A stretch of 41,066 nucleotides of DNA. Origin: Tildeniella torsiva UHER 1998/13D. GTDB taxonomy: Bacteria; Cyanobacteriota; Cyanobacteriia; Phormidesmidales; Phormidesmidaceae. The stretch lies in contig JAHHIH010000036.1 in NCBI GenBank assembly GCA_019358835.1, forward strand, positions 1 to 41,066, in the 5' to 3' direction. The notes beneath the pieces are model-generated. The model did not search any database. It saw nothing but the letters and a program-made list of their open reading frames with translations, and had not been told where the DNA came from. Made by a program: the position numbers and the translations under genes. Below are positions 16,871-27,151 of the stretch, piece after piece. The stretch's first letter is position 1, and each line of letters starts with the position of its first letter.

Positions 16871-17009
16871 GGTAAGAGTCCAATGAATAACAACGAAAAA
16901 TGGATGATGGATGGATGGATAAATAAAGTCCACTCATCCACATGTAGTGTAAAGTTTCTCTTTTCTACAGAAAACCATAGGAAAAGAAAGTTTATTTCGT
17001 TGTACGAAA
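16871..17009 (-). promoter_or_regulatory. psbA leader with tetranucleotide repeat and AT-rich hairpin
   Basis: The psbA upstream region has a run of GGAT-type repeats at 16901-16920 in the likely 5' untranslated region and an inverted repeat TTTCGT-TGT-ACGAAA at 16995-17009. A TTTACA hexamer lies between them, but I cannot set a clean -10 with standard spacing. Light-regulated psbA leaders often control mRNA stability; here that is inference. Confidence 0.45.
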
Positions 17010-17090
17010 GTAAATAATCCAAGTCGATCTGGGGGCTCATTGCCTTACAAAAGGCTGATCTCCACTTCTGGATTTGATTGGGAGTTGGAC

Positions 17091-19078
<1,988 letters not shown>

Positions 19079-19241
19079 AGGAGAAAACCAGCGTTGGGGA
19101 GATAACGCTGATCTTCTTAAACTTGTCCCTCGCCCCCATCGCTCTTAGGGAGTGAATCAGCCTACGCCTTTTAATAGAGCAATCTGTCGTCGGGCATAGG
19201 TGCGTTCTCCAGGACGAATAGTAAAGACCTACACCTCTGAT

Positions 19242-19688
19242 TCAAAAAATCTGCCGCAAATGGGCTAAGAGCCCCTGTAGCTGCTCCAAATCGGCAGCAT
19301 CTAGCTGGTCAAAGCGCTCTTTGAGATGGGCGATATGGGCGGGGAATACCGTCTCAAACAGCTGATTTCCCTCAGGCGTAAGCTGCACCATGACGCAGCG
19401 ACGGTTGTCGGCGGGGGTAGCTCGCTGCACCAGGTGCTTCTGCACGAGGCGATCGACCACCCCGGTCAGGGTGCCCTTGGTAATCAGCGTTTTTTCGCCA
19501 AGGTCGCCCATAGTCATGCCCTGGGTGTTGCCCAGGGTGGCGATTACGTCAAACTGGGCCGGGGTGAGGTCAAACTGCCGCACGTGGGCATCAGAATAGG
19601 CCGAAAACGCCTGATAGGTTCGCGCTAGCTCTCGCACCACCGGCATGAAAGGCTCCTGAGCAGCTTTGGCGGATGAAGCAGAGGCCAT
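19242..19688 (-). CDS. MarR family transcriptional regulator
   Basis: A 148-residue winged-helix repressor read from ATG 19688 (a TTG three codons upstream, at 19697, is possible). The DNA-binding part is clear: LTPAQFDVIATLGNTQGMTMGDLGEK, ITKGTLTGVVDRLVQKHLV and the wing with DNRRCVMVQLTPEG. MarR proteins typically bind palindromes in their own or neighbouring promoters and respond to small phenolic or hydrophobic ligands. It starts 36 bases after the apocarotenoid oxygenase stop, so the two are likely one transcript, which hints at sensing of an apocarotenoid or related ligand (inference). Confidence 0.9.
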   Translation of the reverse strand: MASASSAKAAQEPFMPVVRELARTYQAFSAYSDAHVRQFDLTPAQFDVIATLGNTQGMTMGDLGEKTLITKGTLTGVVDRLVQKHLVQRATPADNRRCVMVQLTPEGNQLFETVFPAHIAHLKERFDQLDAADLEQLQGLLAHLRQIF

Positions 19689-19723
19689 TGGCAGCAATCC
19701 ATACAGTTCTAGCTAGGTTAATT

Positions 19724-21214
19724 CTAACCTTGAGCTTTCTGGGGGCGATCGCTGGGACCAAAGTAGTGGGGCACAAAGCAGCCGTGCAAACCATAGGGCA
19801 CGTGGTGGGGCAGCTTAAGTCGGGCGATCGGCCCAGCGGTGATATCGCGTCCATCCAAAATCACCAGGTCAGAGCAGCGGCGCTCGGCGTTGTACATCAG
19901 CACCAGCACCCAGCCGTCGTCTTCGCCCTGCCCCTGGGGTCGGGGCACAAACAGGGGCTCATTCATAAACCCGCGCGGCGCGGCGCTCCACATCTGGGTT
20001 TCACCCGTGTGGGTGTCGAGCTTGAGCAGGGCTTGCAGCGGCGCGTTGCCCTCAGCCCCGTGGGCCTTTCCTATAAATAGATGTCGGTAGGGTCGCCCCA
20101 CCACATCGGGGTGCAGCGTGGGAAACTCGACACAGCGGGTGAGCAGCTTGCTAACCTGGGCTGTCTTAGCCGCAATATCCACCTTAAAGCGCCACAGCTG
20201 CCCAGCTGGCACATGGTCAAAGTCCACCTCAAGGAAGTCGCTGCCATCCAAAGACGGGAAATTTTCGTAGCAGACCGAGTCAATCACCACCTGGCCATCT
20301 TGCTCAAAGGCGTTGGCGTGGTGAAAGACAAAGCAGGGATCGGTCTCAATCACCTGCATGGGGTCGCCATTGCGCGGCACCAGCAAAATTTTGGTGGGTT
20401 GCTTGGGGTTAAATCGAATGCACTCTGCTGCACCCTTCAGCCCCAGCAAAAAGGGCAGCGGCCCAAAGCTCACTGGGTTTTGGAAGAAGATGGCGTAGTT
20501 GGGCGTCAGGGCAAAGTCGTGGATGAAAGCGAAGCCAGGGATGGTGTGGCTGTGCTGGCTGATTGCATTGCCCTGGGCATCGAGTTCGAAGAGGGTAATG
20601 GTGCTTGACAGTCCGGTTTTCACCGAGAAACCCACCAGCCGCTGGTCGCCGTGGTGGCCAGGGTCAAGCTTTGGATGGGCGGTGAAGGAACCACCGGGGG
20701 CAATCAGGCCGTTGAGATAATCTAACCCCAGGGTGTCGAGGGTGACGGGATCTAACCGATGGGGTTCGGCGGCTTCCCAGAGAGCCAGCAGCTTGTCGGC
20801 CCAGTAGATGATGTTGGTATTGGCGATGTTTTTGAGCTTGAGGTCAAAGGCGTTGGCTAAGGGGCCGCCTGGTTTTTGGGTGCCAAAGACTCCTCTATAG
20901 AGGGGCTTTTTCGCCTGCTGCTCGGCCACGTAGCCTGCCGTGCGCACAAAGCGATTGCGAAAGTAGGCCCGCCCGCCCTGGAGAGCAATGCTGTTGATCA
21001 GGCCATCGCCGTCGAAGGGGTGCTTGACGGGGTGGCCGTGAACATCGAGCAGGCCGGGGCCGTTGCGAAACAGGGTGCCTTCGAGATCGGTGGGGATGCT
21101 GCCCTCAATGTCGTCGATCCAATAGCTGTACTCGTTGGGCTGGGAGCGATAGCCGCTGCTCCAGTCTTCGACGGAGAAGGTGGCGGCGGCGGGACGGGGT
21201 TGGGTAGCGGTCAT
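19724..21214 (-). CDS. Apocarotenoid 15,15'-oxygenase (carotenoid cleavage dioxygenase)
   Basis: A 496-residue RPE65/CCD family protein from ATG 21214 (MTATQPRPAAATFSVEDW); the longer frame adds a non-family leader. Segments such as YWIDDIEGSIPTDLEGTLFR, HPFDGDG, IANTNIIYWADKLLALWE and PGFAFIHDFA closely follow Synechocystis ACO (Diox1), which cleaves apocarotenals to retinal. The four iron-binding histidines are present: HPKLDP (193-region), FIHDFA, FHHANAF and GLHGCF. It acts at or near membranes on C30-C40 apocarotenals. It sits between a BT1-type transporter upstream and MarR downstream. Confidence 0.92.
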   Translation of the reverse strand: MTATQPRPAAATFSVEDWSSGYRSQPNEYSYWIDDIEGSIPTDLEGTLFRNGPGLLDVHGHPVKHPFDGDGLINSIALQGGRAYFRNRFVRTAGYVAEQQAKKPLYRGVFGTQKPGGPLANAFDLKLKNIANTNIIYWADKLLALWEAAEPHRLDPVTLDTLGLDYLNGLIAPGGSFTAHPKLDPGHHGDQRLVGFSVKTGLSSTITLFELDAQGNAISQHSHTIPGFAFIHDFALTPNYAIFFQNPVSFGPLPFLLGLKGAAECIRFNPKQPTKILLVPRNGDPMQVIETDPCFVFHHANAFEQDGQVVIDSVCYENFPSLDGSDFLEVDFDHVPAGQLWRFKVDIAAKTAQVSKLLTRCVEFPTLHPDVVGRPYRHLFIGKAHGAEGNAPLQALLKLDTHTGETQMWSAAPRGFMNEPLFVPRPQGQGEDDGWVLVLMYNAERRCSDLVILDGRDITAGPIARLKLPHHVPYGLHGCFVPHYFGPSDRPQKAQG

Positions 21215-21333
21215 GGTGGGGTAGATAGAGAAATTAAGTGAGATGAGGGAGGTGGGGAGGATGAGGGAGATGGGGCGAAAACCGTAGAGAACTGTAGGGT
21301 GCATCCGCGCAGCGATACACCATTCTTGGGGAA

Positions 21334-22785
21334 TCAGTCGCGCTTCGCGAAGCGTTCTGGGCCAGAATCGCCCACGGTTACCGGGTGCTCGGTCACATGG
21401 GGTGAGAATAAACTGGTTGAAACCAAGGGCGTATCTGCCGGGGGAAGGCTTTCGTCATGGTTTTCGCCGCGATCGCCCACTCCCTGGGAAGAAGTATTAG
21501 GCAGCAAAAATAGCAGGGGCAGGGGCAGCAGCGTGGTGAGGTTGGTGATCAGCACCAGTTCCCACAGGTTGTCGAAGTTGGTTTCGGTAACGCTGAGCCA
21601 GTGGGTGAGCACGGCCCCCAGTTCGTGGGAGAGCAGCCCGGCGAGGTTGACCACCGACATCAGCAGCGCAAACAGAGTCGCCTCGACGCCGGGTGGGCAG
21701 AGCCGCGCCGAGAGCACCAGCACCGGCATGAAGGCAATTTCGCCCATCACTGTCAGCACCAGGCTGTCACCCAGGCTAAACCACTCGTCGCCAATGCCCA
21801 GGCTGCGGTTGGCATGGGTAACCAGCAGCAGCATGCTCATGCCCAGCACGCTAGACAACACCGTAGACCAGGCAAAAATGGTGCGAAAGGGCACGGTGCG
21901 CAAAAACCGCTGAAATACCCAGATGCCTAGAAGGGCGGCCAGGCTGGTGACCAACCGCACCCGACCTAAAAACTCGGGCTGAAAGCCCAAATCGTTGGTG
22001 GTGAAGAAAAAGAAGGCGGCATCGGCGGTGGGGGTTGCCTGCCAGAGAAATAGAAATAGAGCGGGCATCCAAATCGCCCGCTGGCGGATCGCTTGCCAGA
22101 GCTGTTTCACCTGGTTGCCCACGATCGCCCAGCTAGGAGAATCTACCGGCTCTTCAATAATTAGCACTGCGACCAGTGACACAATCAGCGGAAAGGTGGC
22201 GGTAATGCCAAACACGGCGCGGGTGCTGATGTGCTGGAGCAGCGCCCCCCCCAAATAGGCGGTCAGCAGGCCCCCTACCGCCGAGGTCCCCCAGGCGAGG
22301 GATTGCAGCGTACCAGCGTCGCCGAGGGATTCGCCCCGTGCCCGCTCTACCACGAGAGAATCGACAATTACGTCACCGATGGCTACAGAGAGAGAGCTGA
22401 GGGTAATGGCGGCGATCGCCGCCCACCCCGTCTGCACCACCGTCGCCAGCGCTAGCCACGCCCCCGCGCCCAGCAGCCCTGAGAGAATCAGGTAGGGCCG
22501 CCGTCGGTAGCCGAAAATGGGCAGCCCATCTGACAGCAGGCCAAACACGGGTTTGATCGTCCACGGCAGGGTGGCGATACCCGAAAGCGCGGCGACTTCT
22601 GCCGGGGTCAGACCCAGGTCATCCTTTAAGAAGAAGCTCACCGCCAGCCGGGCTAGGCCCAAGATGCCCTGGACGAAGTACACCAGCAAAATGGCGGCGA
22701 GTTCTGAGGTCAGGGGCTGGCCGAGGAGAATGCGAGTCTCCACAAAGCCTTTGATGCCGCTAGTTGAGGGGGAAGAAGCCGTCAT
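21334..22785 (-). CDS. Folate/biopterin (BT1) family MFS transporter
   Basis: A 483-residue membrane protein with about twelve hydrophobic spans. The N-terminal LLVYFVQGILGLARLAVSF, WTIKPVFGLLSDGLPIFGYR and RRPYLILSG segments are the FBT/BT1 signature; cyanobacterial Slr0642, a family member, carries folates. Whether this protein moves folate, pterin or another compound is unknown. The last residues (RFAKRD) are encoded by a partial copy of the AGTCGCGCTTCG palindrome, so the repeat has inserted into or supplied the gene end. It lies 119 bases upstream of the apocarotenoid oxygenase in the same direction. Confidence 0.88.
   Translation of the reverse strand: MTASSPSTSGIKGFVETRILLGQPLTSELAAILLVYFVQGILGLARLAVSFFLKDDLGLTPAEVAALSGIATLPWTIKPVFGLLSDGLPIFGYRRRPYLILSGLLGAGAWLALATVVQTGWAAIAAITLSSLSVAIGDVIVDSLVVERARGESLGDAGTLQSLAWGTSAVGGLLTAYLGGALLQHISTRAVFGITATFPLIVSLVAVLIIEEPVDSPSWAIVGNQVKQLWQAIRQRAIWMPALFLFLWQATPTADAAFFFFTTNDLGFQPEFLGRVRLVTSLAALLGIWVFQRFLRTVPFRTIFAWSTVLSSVLGMSMLLLVTHANRSLGIGDEWFSLGDSLVLTVMGEIAFMPVLVLSARLCPPGVEATLFALLMSVVNLAGLLSHELGAVLTHWLSVTETNFDNLWELVLITNLTTLLPLPLLFLLPNTSSQGVGDRGENHDESLPPADTPLVSTSLFSPHVTEHPVTVGDSGPERFAKRD
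21336..21354. repeat. Partial copy of the AGTCGCGCTTCG palindrome
   Basis: Nineteen bases identical to the left 19 of the 24 bp palindrome at 7534-7557; the right arm degenerates after CGAAGCG. It overlaps the 3' end of the transporter gene. Confidence 0.7.
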
Positions 22786-23394
22786 GAATAAATCAGTCTT
22801 GCTAAGTAATCTTTCCGAAATTTGTTAAGAAATGTCAATTGTTCCTCCCATGATAACCTGCTGGCTGGGGGTGGGTAGGGCGGTGACCGTGCTAGGGCGG
22901 GCTGTCGAGGGGGGCAAAACCCCTGCCCTCGCAACCCGAATAGAGAACCCCGTGCCCTGCCCAAAGGTTTGCCATGAACTCTTTTGCCAGGAAATAACCT
23001 GCCCCAGTTGGGCGGCAGAGCAGATCTTTCTCAGGTTCGTGTTTGCAAGGGGCAGGAGCTGAGTGCTAGGGCGCTGACCGCAAACGCTGCCGATGGACTG
23101 CCGCTGGATAGCTAGCTTGACCTGGGTTGAGAGTGGCGCTCGACAAAGTTTTAAGCCCGATGAAATCGCTGATTTCCGGAAAATTTAGGGGTTTAGAGCC
23201 AAAATTTGCCCTTAGCTACCGCTGGCCTCTGACCATTGACTCCCCTGGCGAATGCTGCAATAGTTGAGCGTAATTCTCGGGTACGCACCAAATCTGGGGT
23301 AATCAACGGGTTTTGCGAGATAGCATACGTCCGTTTTGCCTATGGACTTGGTATATTTGCCTAGCCTCTCGTTCTTTGCCTCCCCCGTCAAACG
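22786..23394. other. Divergent intergenic region, transporter / DUF4912 protein
   Basis: About 600 bases. I see no credible small gene, riboswitch or terminator. Frames crossing it have no ribosome site. Confidence 0.45.
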
Positions 23395-26088
23395 ATGCAG
23401 TATTCAGTCAAACTTCTCGTTGCCGCACTGTTTGCCCTTAGCCCGGCAGCCCATCCCGACCTGAGGAATTTTGCCCTGGCCCAGGTGGCCCAGAGCCCGG
23501 CATTTTCGCTGCCCGAAACGGTACCTTCAGGCACTACGGTCTCAATTGAGAGTTCCCCAAATTTGGGCTTTGCGGCGGATGCCCTCAAGCAGGAGTTTGA
23601 GGCTGCCTACGACGGTACGGAAGTGGGCGTGGAGGTGACTAACAGCGACGAGGCGATCGCCGATCTGATTGACGGCGACATTGACTTGGCGGCGATCGGG
23701 CGTCCTCTGACTGAAGAAGAGCAGGCCCAAGACCTCAATACTGTTACCTTGGAGCGGGCCAAAATTGCCATCATCGTTGGCCCCGACAATCCCTTTGACG
23801 GCAATCTGACCTTTGCACAGTTTGCCGCCATGTTTCGCGGCGAAATCACCGACTGGGCTGAAGTCGGCGGAGAGCCCGGCCCCATTCGCTTTGTCGATCG
23901 CCCCGAAGACAGCGATACGCGCCGTTCGCTGAGCCAGTACGAAGTTTTTCGCGGCGCTTCCTTTGAAGCTGGACCCACCACCGACACGGTGGCTGAAGAC
24001 GATACGGCAGCGGTGATTCAGGCGCTGAACGACGATGGCATTAGCTATGCGATCGCGCCCCACGTCACCGACCAGCCGGCGGTCAAAATTGTGCCCATGC
24101 ACCAGACCCTGCCCGACGATCCTCGCTACCCCTACTCGCAGCCCCGCTACTTTGTCTATAAAGGTGCACCCAGCCCCGCAGTAGCCGCCTTCTTGGGCTA
24201 TGCCACCTCATCCACTGGGCAATCGGCCCTATCCGCAGCTCAGGTGGCCGAGGTGGGAGCGGTAGCGGCAGGGGTAACCGCCCCAGGCACCCCCGCTGCC
24301 GAAGAAACTCCAGCGGCGGCTCCTGCACCTGCTGAGTCAGACCCCGCTGCTACCGAAGCCCCAGCCGATGAGCCGCCCACCGACACTACCCCGACAGCGG
24401 GAGGTAATGACGGTGGGTTTCCCTGGTGGTGGCTGCTGCTGCCCCTGGTGGCCCTCGGTGGGTTAGCTTGGGCGCTCGGTCGCAGCAGACGCGGCCTGGC
24501 TCAAGGGGCTAGCACCCCTGGGGTTGTCCCTCCCACCGCCGAATATCCCCTCCCAACCCCGGTCGATCCTCCCGCAGCTGTTCCCCCAGTTGAGCCTCCC
24601 GTTATTCCCCCCCCAGTTGAGCCGGTTGTAGTGCCGCCCGTAGTAGTAGATGAGCCTGTGGCAGATGAGCCCGTCGCCATAGATGAGCCCACAGCCGCCG
24701 CTGTACCAGAAGCCCCCACGCCGGTTGTAGCTCCCTCAGAACCGGCAATGGTCGTGCCGCCTGCCGTCGCAACTGAACCTGAGATTGTCACGGTAGATGA
24801 AGTGCCCCCCGAACCAGTAGCAGCACCTCCGGAGCCGCAACCATCCGTGCCCGCCGCAGTTCCCATCGGGTTGGGGATTGCTGGCATAGCCGCTGGGGCC
24901 GCAGCGTCGTTGGCCAGTACCGAAGATCAGTCTGCCGTTGAAGCCAGCAAATACAACGTGGTTGGTCGCCCCACTGAGGGCGATATAGATCTGTCTGCTA
25001 TCGACGATGGCCTGCCGCCCCTGCCCGACGGCTATGGCGAAAGCCGCATCGTGCTTATGCCTCGCGACCCCCAATGGGCCTACGCTTACTGGGATACGCC
25101 CCACACTCACAAAGAAGAGCTGCGTCGCCAGGGCGGTGAACATTTAGCCCTGCGCCTCTACGATGTCACCGGCATTAACTTAGATAATCAAGCCCCCCAC
25201 AGCTTGCAACAGGTTAGCTGCGACGAGATGGCGCGGGAATGGTACATGCAGATTCCGGTGAGCGATCGCGACTACCAGGCCGAAATCGGCTATCTGACGG
25301 GCGATGGTCGCTGGCTGGTGCTGGCCCGCTCTAACACTATTCGCATTCCTCCCGTCTACCCCTCCGACTGGACGGAGGAGCACTTTCTCACCGTCACCTG
25401 GGACGAAAACCTGCGCGGCAAGACCATCATGACCCTGGTTGACCCTCGCGTTAGGGGAGCTGACGCCGGTGGCCAACTGCACGAGCAGCTCTATGCTTTG
25501 GCCCAGGGGGGTGAAGCTCTGCGCGTCGATGGTTCGCTTTTTGGCTCGATGCAGCATGTGGCGGGGTCGATGGCACCGCCAATTAGCTCCTTTGCCTTTG
25601 CTTCGGGGGCTGGGCTGGGCGCGGCAGCGATGGTGCCGGGTCTGCCGACTATGTCGGGTATTTCAGGGATGACGATGTCGGGCATCTCAGGTCTAACCCA
25701 GTCAGGAGTAGGCCTAGCGGGGCTGACAACCTCTGGAATTGGGGCGTTTACGATGTCCGGATTCTCTGGGTTAACCATGTCTGGGGTTGGTTTGGGTGCT
25801 CTGACGCCCCGCAAGTTTTGGCTAGTGGCCGATGCCGAGCTGATTGTGTATGGGGCCACCGAGCCCAACGCAACGGTGACCGTGGGTGGCGTTCCCATCG
25901 AGCTTTCTGAAGATGGCACTTTCCGGTTCCACCAGTCATTCCAGGATGGCATCGTTGACTACCCGATCATGGCGGTGGCGGCGGACGGTGAGCAGAGCCG
26001 CAATGTGCATTTGACCTTTGAGCGGCAAACTCTCGATCGCAACACCAATACCAAGGACGAAGCCCAGGAGGAATGGCCGGACTTGTAG
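23395..26088 (+). CDS. PBP-like / DUF4912 multidomain membrane protein
   Basis: An 897-residue mosaic. Residues 1-30 look like a secretion signal. About 35-290 form a phosphate-binding-protein-like domain (VTNSDEAIADLIDGDIDLAAIGRPL, FAQFAAMFRGEITDW). A spacer rich in Ala, Pro and Glu follows, then a Trp-led membrane span at about 342-365 (WWWLLLPLVALGGLAWALG) and a long Pro/Val-rich linker. About 549-660 are DUF4912 (SRIVLMPRDPQWAYAYWD, AEIGYLTGDGRWLVLARSN). Residues 749-805 are degenerate MSGxSGxT repeats, and a last beta-rich domain reads ATVTVGGVPIELSEDGTF. DUF4912 resembles carbohydrate-binding folds. The role is unknown; a cell-envelope sensor or scaffold is plausible. Confidence 0.82.
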   Translation: MQYSVKLLVAALFALSPAAHPDLRNFALAQVAQSPAFSLPETVPSGTTVSIESSPNLGFAADALKQEFEAAYDGTEVGVEVTNSDEAIADLIDGDIDLAAIGRPLTEEEQAQDLNTVTLERAKIAIIVGPDNPFDGNLTFAQFAAMFRGEITDWAEVGGEPGPIRFVDRPEDSDTRRSLSQYEVFRGASFEAGPTTDTVAEDDTAAVIQALNDDGISYAIAPHVTDQPAVKIVPMHQTLPDDPRYPYSQPRYFVYKGAPSPAVAAFLGYATSSTGQSALSAAQVAEVGAVAAGVTAPGTPAAEETPAAAPAPAESDPAATEAPADEPPTDTTPTAGGNDGGFPWWWLLLPLVALGGLAWALGRSRRGLAQGASTPGVVPPTAEYPLPTPVDPPAAVPPVEPPVIPPPVEPVVVPPVVVDEPVADEPVAIDEPTAAAVPEAPTPVVAPSEPAMVVPPAVATEPEIVTVDEVPPEPVAAPPEPQPSVPAAVPIGLGIAGIAAGAAASLASTEDQSAVEASKYNVVGRPTEGDIDLSAIDDGLPPLPDGYGESRIVLMPRDPQWAYAYWDTPHTHKEELRRQGGEHLALRLYDVTGINLDNQAPHSLQQVSCDEMAREWYMQIPVSDRDYQAEIGYLTGDGRWLVLARSNTIRIPPVYPSDWTEEHFLTVTWDENLRGKTIMTLVDPRVRGADAGGQLHEQLYALAQGGEALRVDGSLFGSMQHVAGSMAPPISSFAFASGAGLGAAAMVPGLPTMSGISGMTMSGISGLTQSGVGLAGLTTSGIGAFTMSGFSGLTMSGVGLGALTPRKFWLVADAELIVYGATEPNATVTVGGVPIELSEDGTFRFHQSFQDGIVDYPIMAVAADGEQSRNVHLTFERQTLDRNTNTKDEAQEEWPDL

Positions 26089-26111
26089 GGGGTCTGGCTC
26101 GTAACCTGGGT

Positions 26112-26149
26112 AAACCTAAGTCCAGCTTGTAAAAGCTGGACTTAGGTTT
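26112..26149. terminator. Bidirectional hairpin terminator, 17 bp perfect stem
   Basis: A 17 bp perfect stem with a GTAA loop lies between the convergent DUF4912 gene and the small leftward gene. The arms begin with AAA and end with TTT, so each strand ends in a short T-run, consistent with a two-way terminator. Confidence 0.8.
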
Positions 26150-26156
26150 GTTGGCG

Positions 26157-26438
26157 CTATGCAATCAGCAGCGTTTTGGTCAAAATCACCATCCACTGGT
26201 TGGGTTTTTCGGTAGGCATGGGTTCGCTCCAGTCGTTGGGGTCGGCGTAGCCGAGGGCGTGGAGGATTTTGATGGTGCGGTCTATGGCGGCCAGGCTGCC
26301 GTAAAGCATGTGGCGCACTTTTTCAGGGTTGAGGGGCTGGCTCCCTTTGTTGTTTGCACCAGATGGTGGCAGCGGTAGGGAGTGGGCCTCTTGGTTGCCT
26401 GGGTTGTCGTTAGCATCGGGCTCTTGATAGTCAAACAT
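26157..26438 (-). CDS. Small uncharacterised protein (93 residues)
   Basis: From ATG 26438 (MFDYQEPDANDNPGNQEAHS); an AAGGAAA sits just upstream in the mRNA. The first 45 residues look disordered and polar. The C-terminal half (EKVRHMLYGSLAAIDRTIKI, then LGYADPNDWSEP and NQWMVILTK) looks like a folded helical unit that I believe recurs in other cyanobacteria, function unknown. Its mRNA leader carries an attenuator-like set of alternative hairpins ending in TTTT 44 bases before the start. Confidence 0.7.
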   Translation of the reverse strand: MFDYQEPDANDNPGNQEAHSLPLPPSGANNKGSQPLNPEKVRHMLYGSLAAIDRTIKILHALGYADPNDWSEPMPTEKPNQWMVILTKTLLIA

Positions 26439-26481
26439 CGGTTCTGTTTCCTTGTAGTGGGTACTGAAGAAACAGAACGCG

Positions 26482-26577
26482 AAAACCCTAGCCACCCGCA
26501 GCGCAAGTGCAAACTGAGGGGGCTAGGGTACCATGAGCCTAGCCTCGCAATCTGCCTCAGAGATTTGCGGGGTTAGC
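26482..26577 (-). promoter_or_regulatory. Attenuator-like leader with mutually exclusive hairpins
   Basis: Read on the minus strand, GGCTAGG (26544-26538), CCCTAGCC (26528-26521) and GGCTAGGG (26493-26486) occur in that order, and the last is followed by TTTT. The middle segment can pair with the first (anti-terminator) or with the third (terminator hairpin). A further stem lies at 26539-26576. No known riboswitch class is recognised. Confidence 0.45.
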
Positions 26578-26741
26578 TGTCGGTTGGTGGTGCAAACACC
26601 TTCCGGCAGCGCCAAGATTTTCGAGTTCTGTGTGAACACCGCTCTGCTCGAACGGCTTAACGCAAGATGATAGTGGTACAAAAGCTCCCCGTCAAGCGTA
26701 TATAGGCAGGGGCATTGCTGGTGAAGATTTTCCTAAAGTAC

Positions 26742-26984
26742 CTGAATAACACCTTTGAGAAGCCTATTATGCCGATTAAGATCTGCATAACACCCCTATG
26801 CAAGGTAGTTATCAGGACCCTGTTCTGTATAACACCCCGTTTTGGGGAGACAGCCCGATTAAGACCTGCATAACACCCCGTTTTAGGAAGTTATACAGAT
26901 AGTTTTCAGCATAACGCCTACTTCTGGAGTCGATATTCTACTCAAGATCTGGCTAATCACCCTGATCAGGGGTGTTATGGAGAG
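26742..26984. repeat. Non-coding array of six units with 41-42 bp period
   Basis: A core close to CTGCATAACACCCCGTTTT recurs with the TAACACC-type hexamer starting at 26747, 26788, 26830, 26871, 26912 and 26954 (steps 41, 42, 41, 41, 42). A second conserved block, GATTAAGAYCTG, precedes the core in several units. The last unit ends in an inverted copy around CACCC-TGATCA-GGGGTG. Units are diverged, so this is not a CRISPR array. The spacing is close to four helical turns, as for protein-binding arrays (iterons, operators or transposase sites). Confidence 0.75.
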
Positions 26985-27065
26985 TACAGAGACAGAAAGC
27001 AGGCTAAACATAAGATTAGATAGCTGCAACCTAAATTTCTTATGCTGTGCAACCATATTTCATCC

Positions 27066-27096
27066 TTGACGTATCCTCGTTTTTCTGGGATATTGT
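27066..27096 (+). promoter_or_regulatory. Candidate sigma-70 promoter of the methyltransferase operon
   Basis: TTGACG at 27066-27071 is followed by GATATT (17-base spacing) or TATTGT (19-base spacing), about 55 bases before the methyltransferase start. Confidence 0.45.
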
Positions 27097-27151
27097 TTAG
27101 ATCTTTTGTCTAGAAGATCGACGCGGTATTAGCAGTGAGTAATTTTTTTGA

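Noticed and set aside
26742..26984. CRISPR array
   Set aside because: Units are diverged and only about 12-20 bases are shared; there are no identical repeats with unique spacers and no cas genes.
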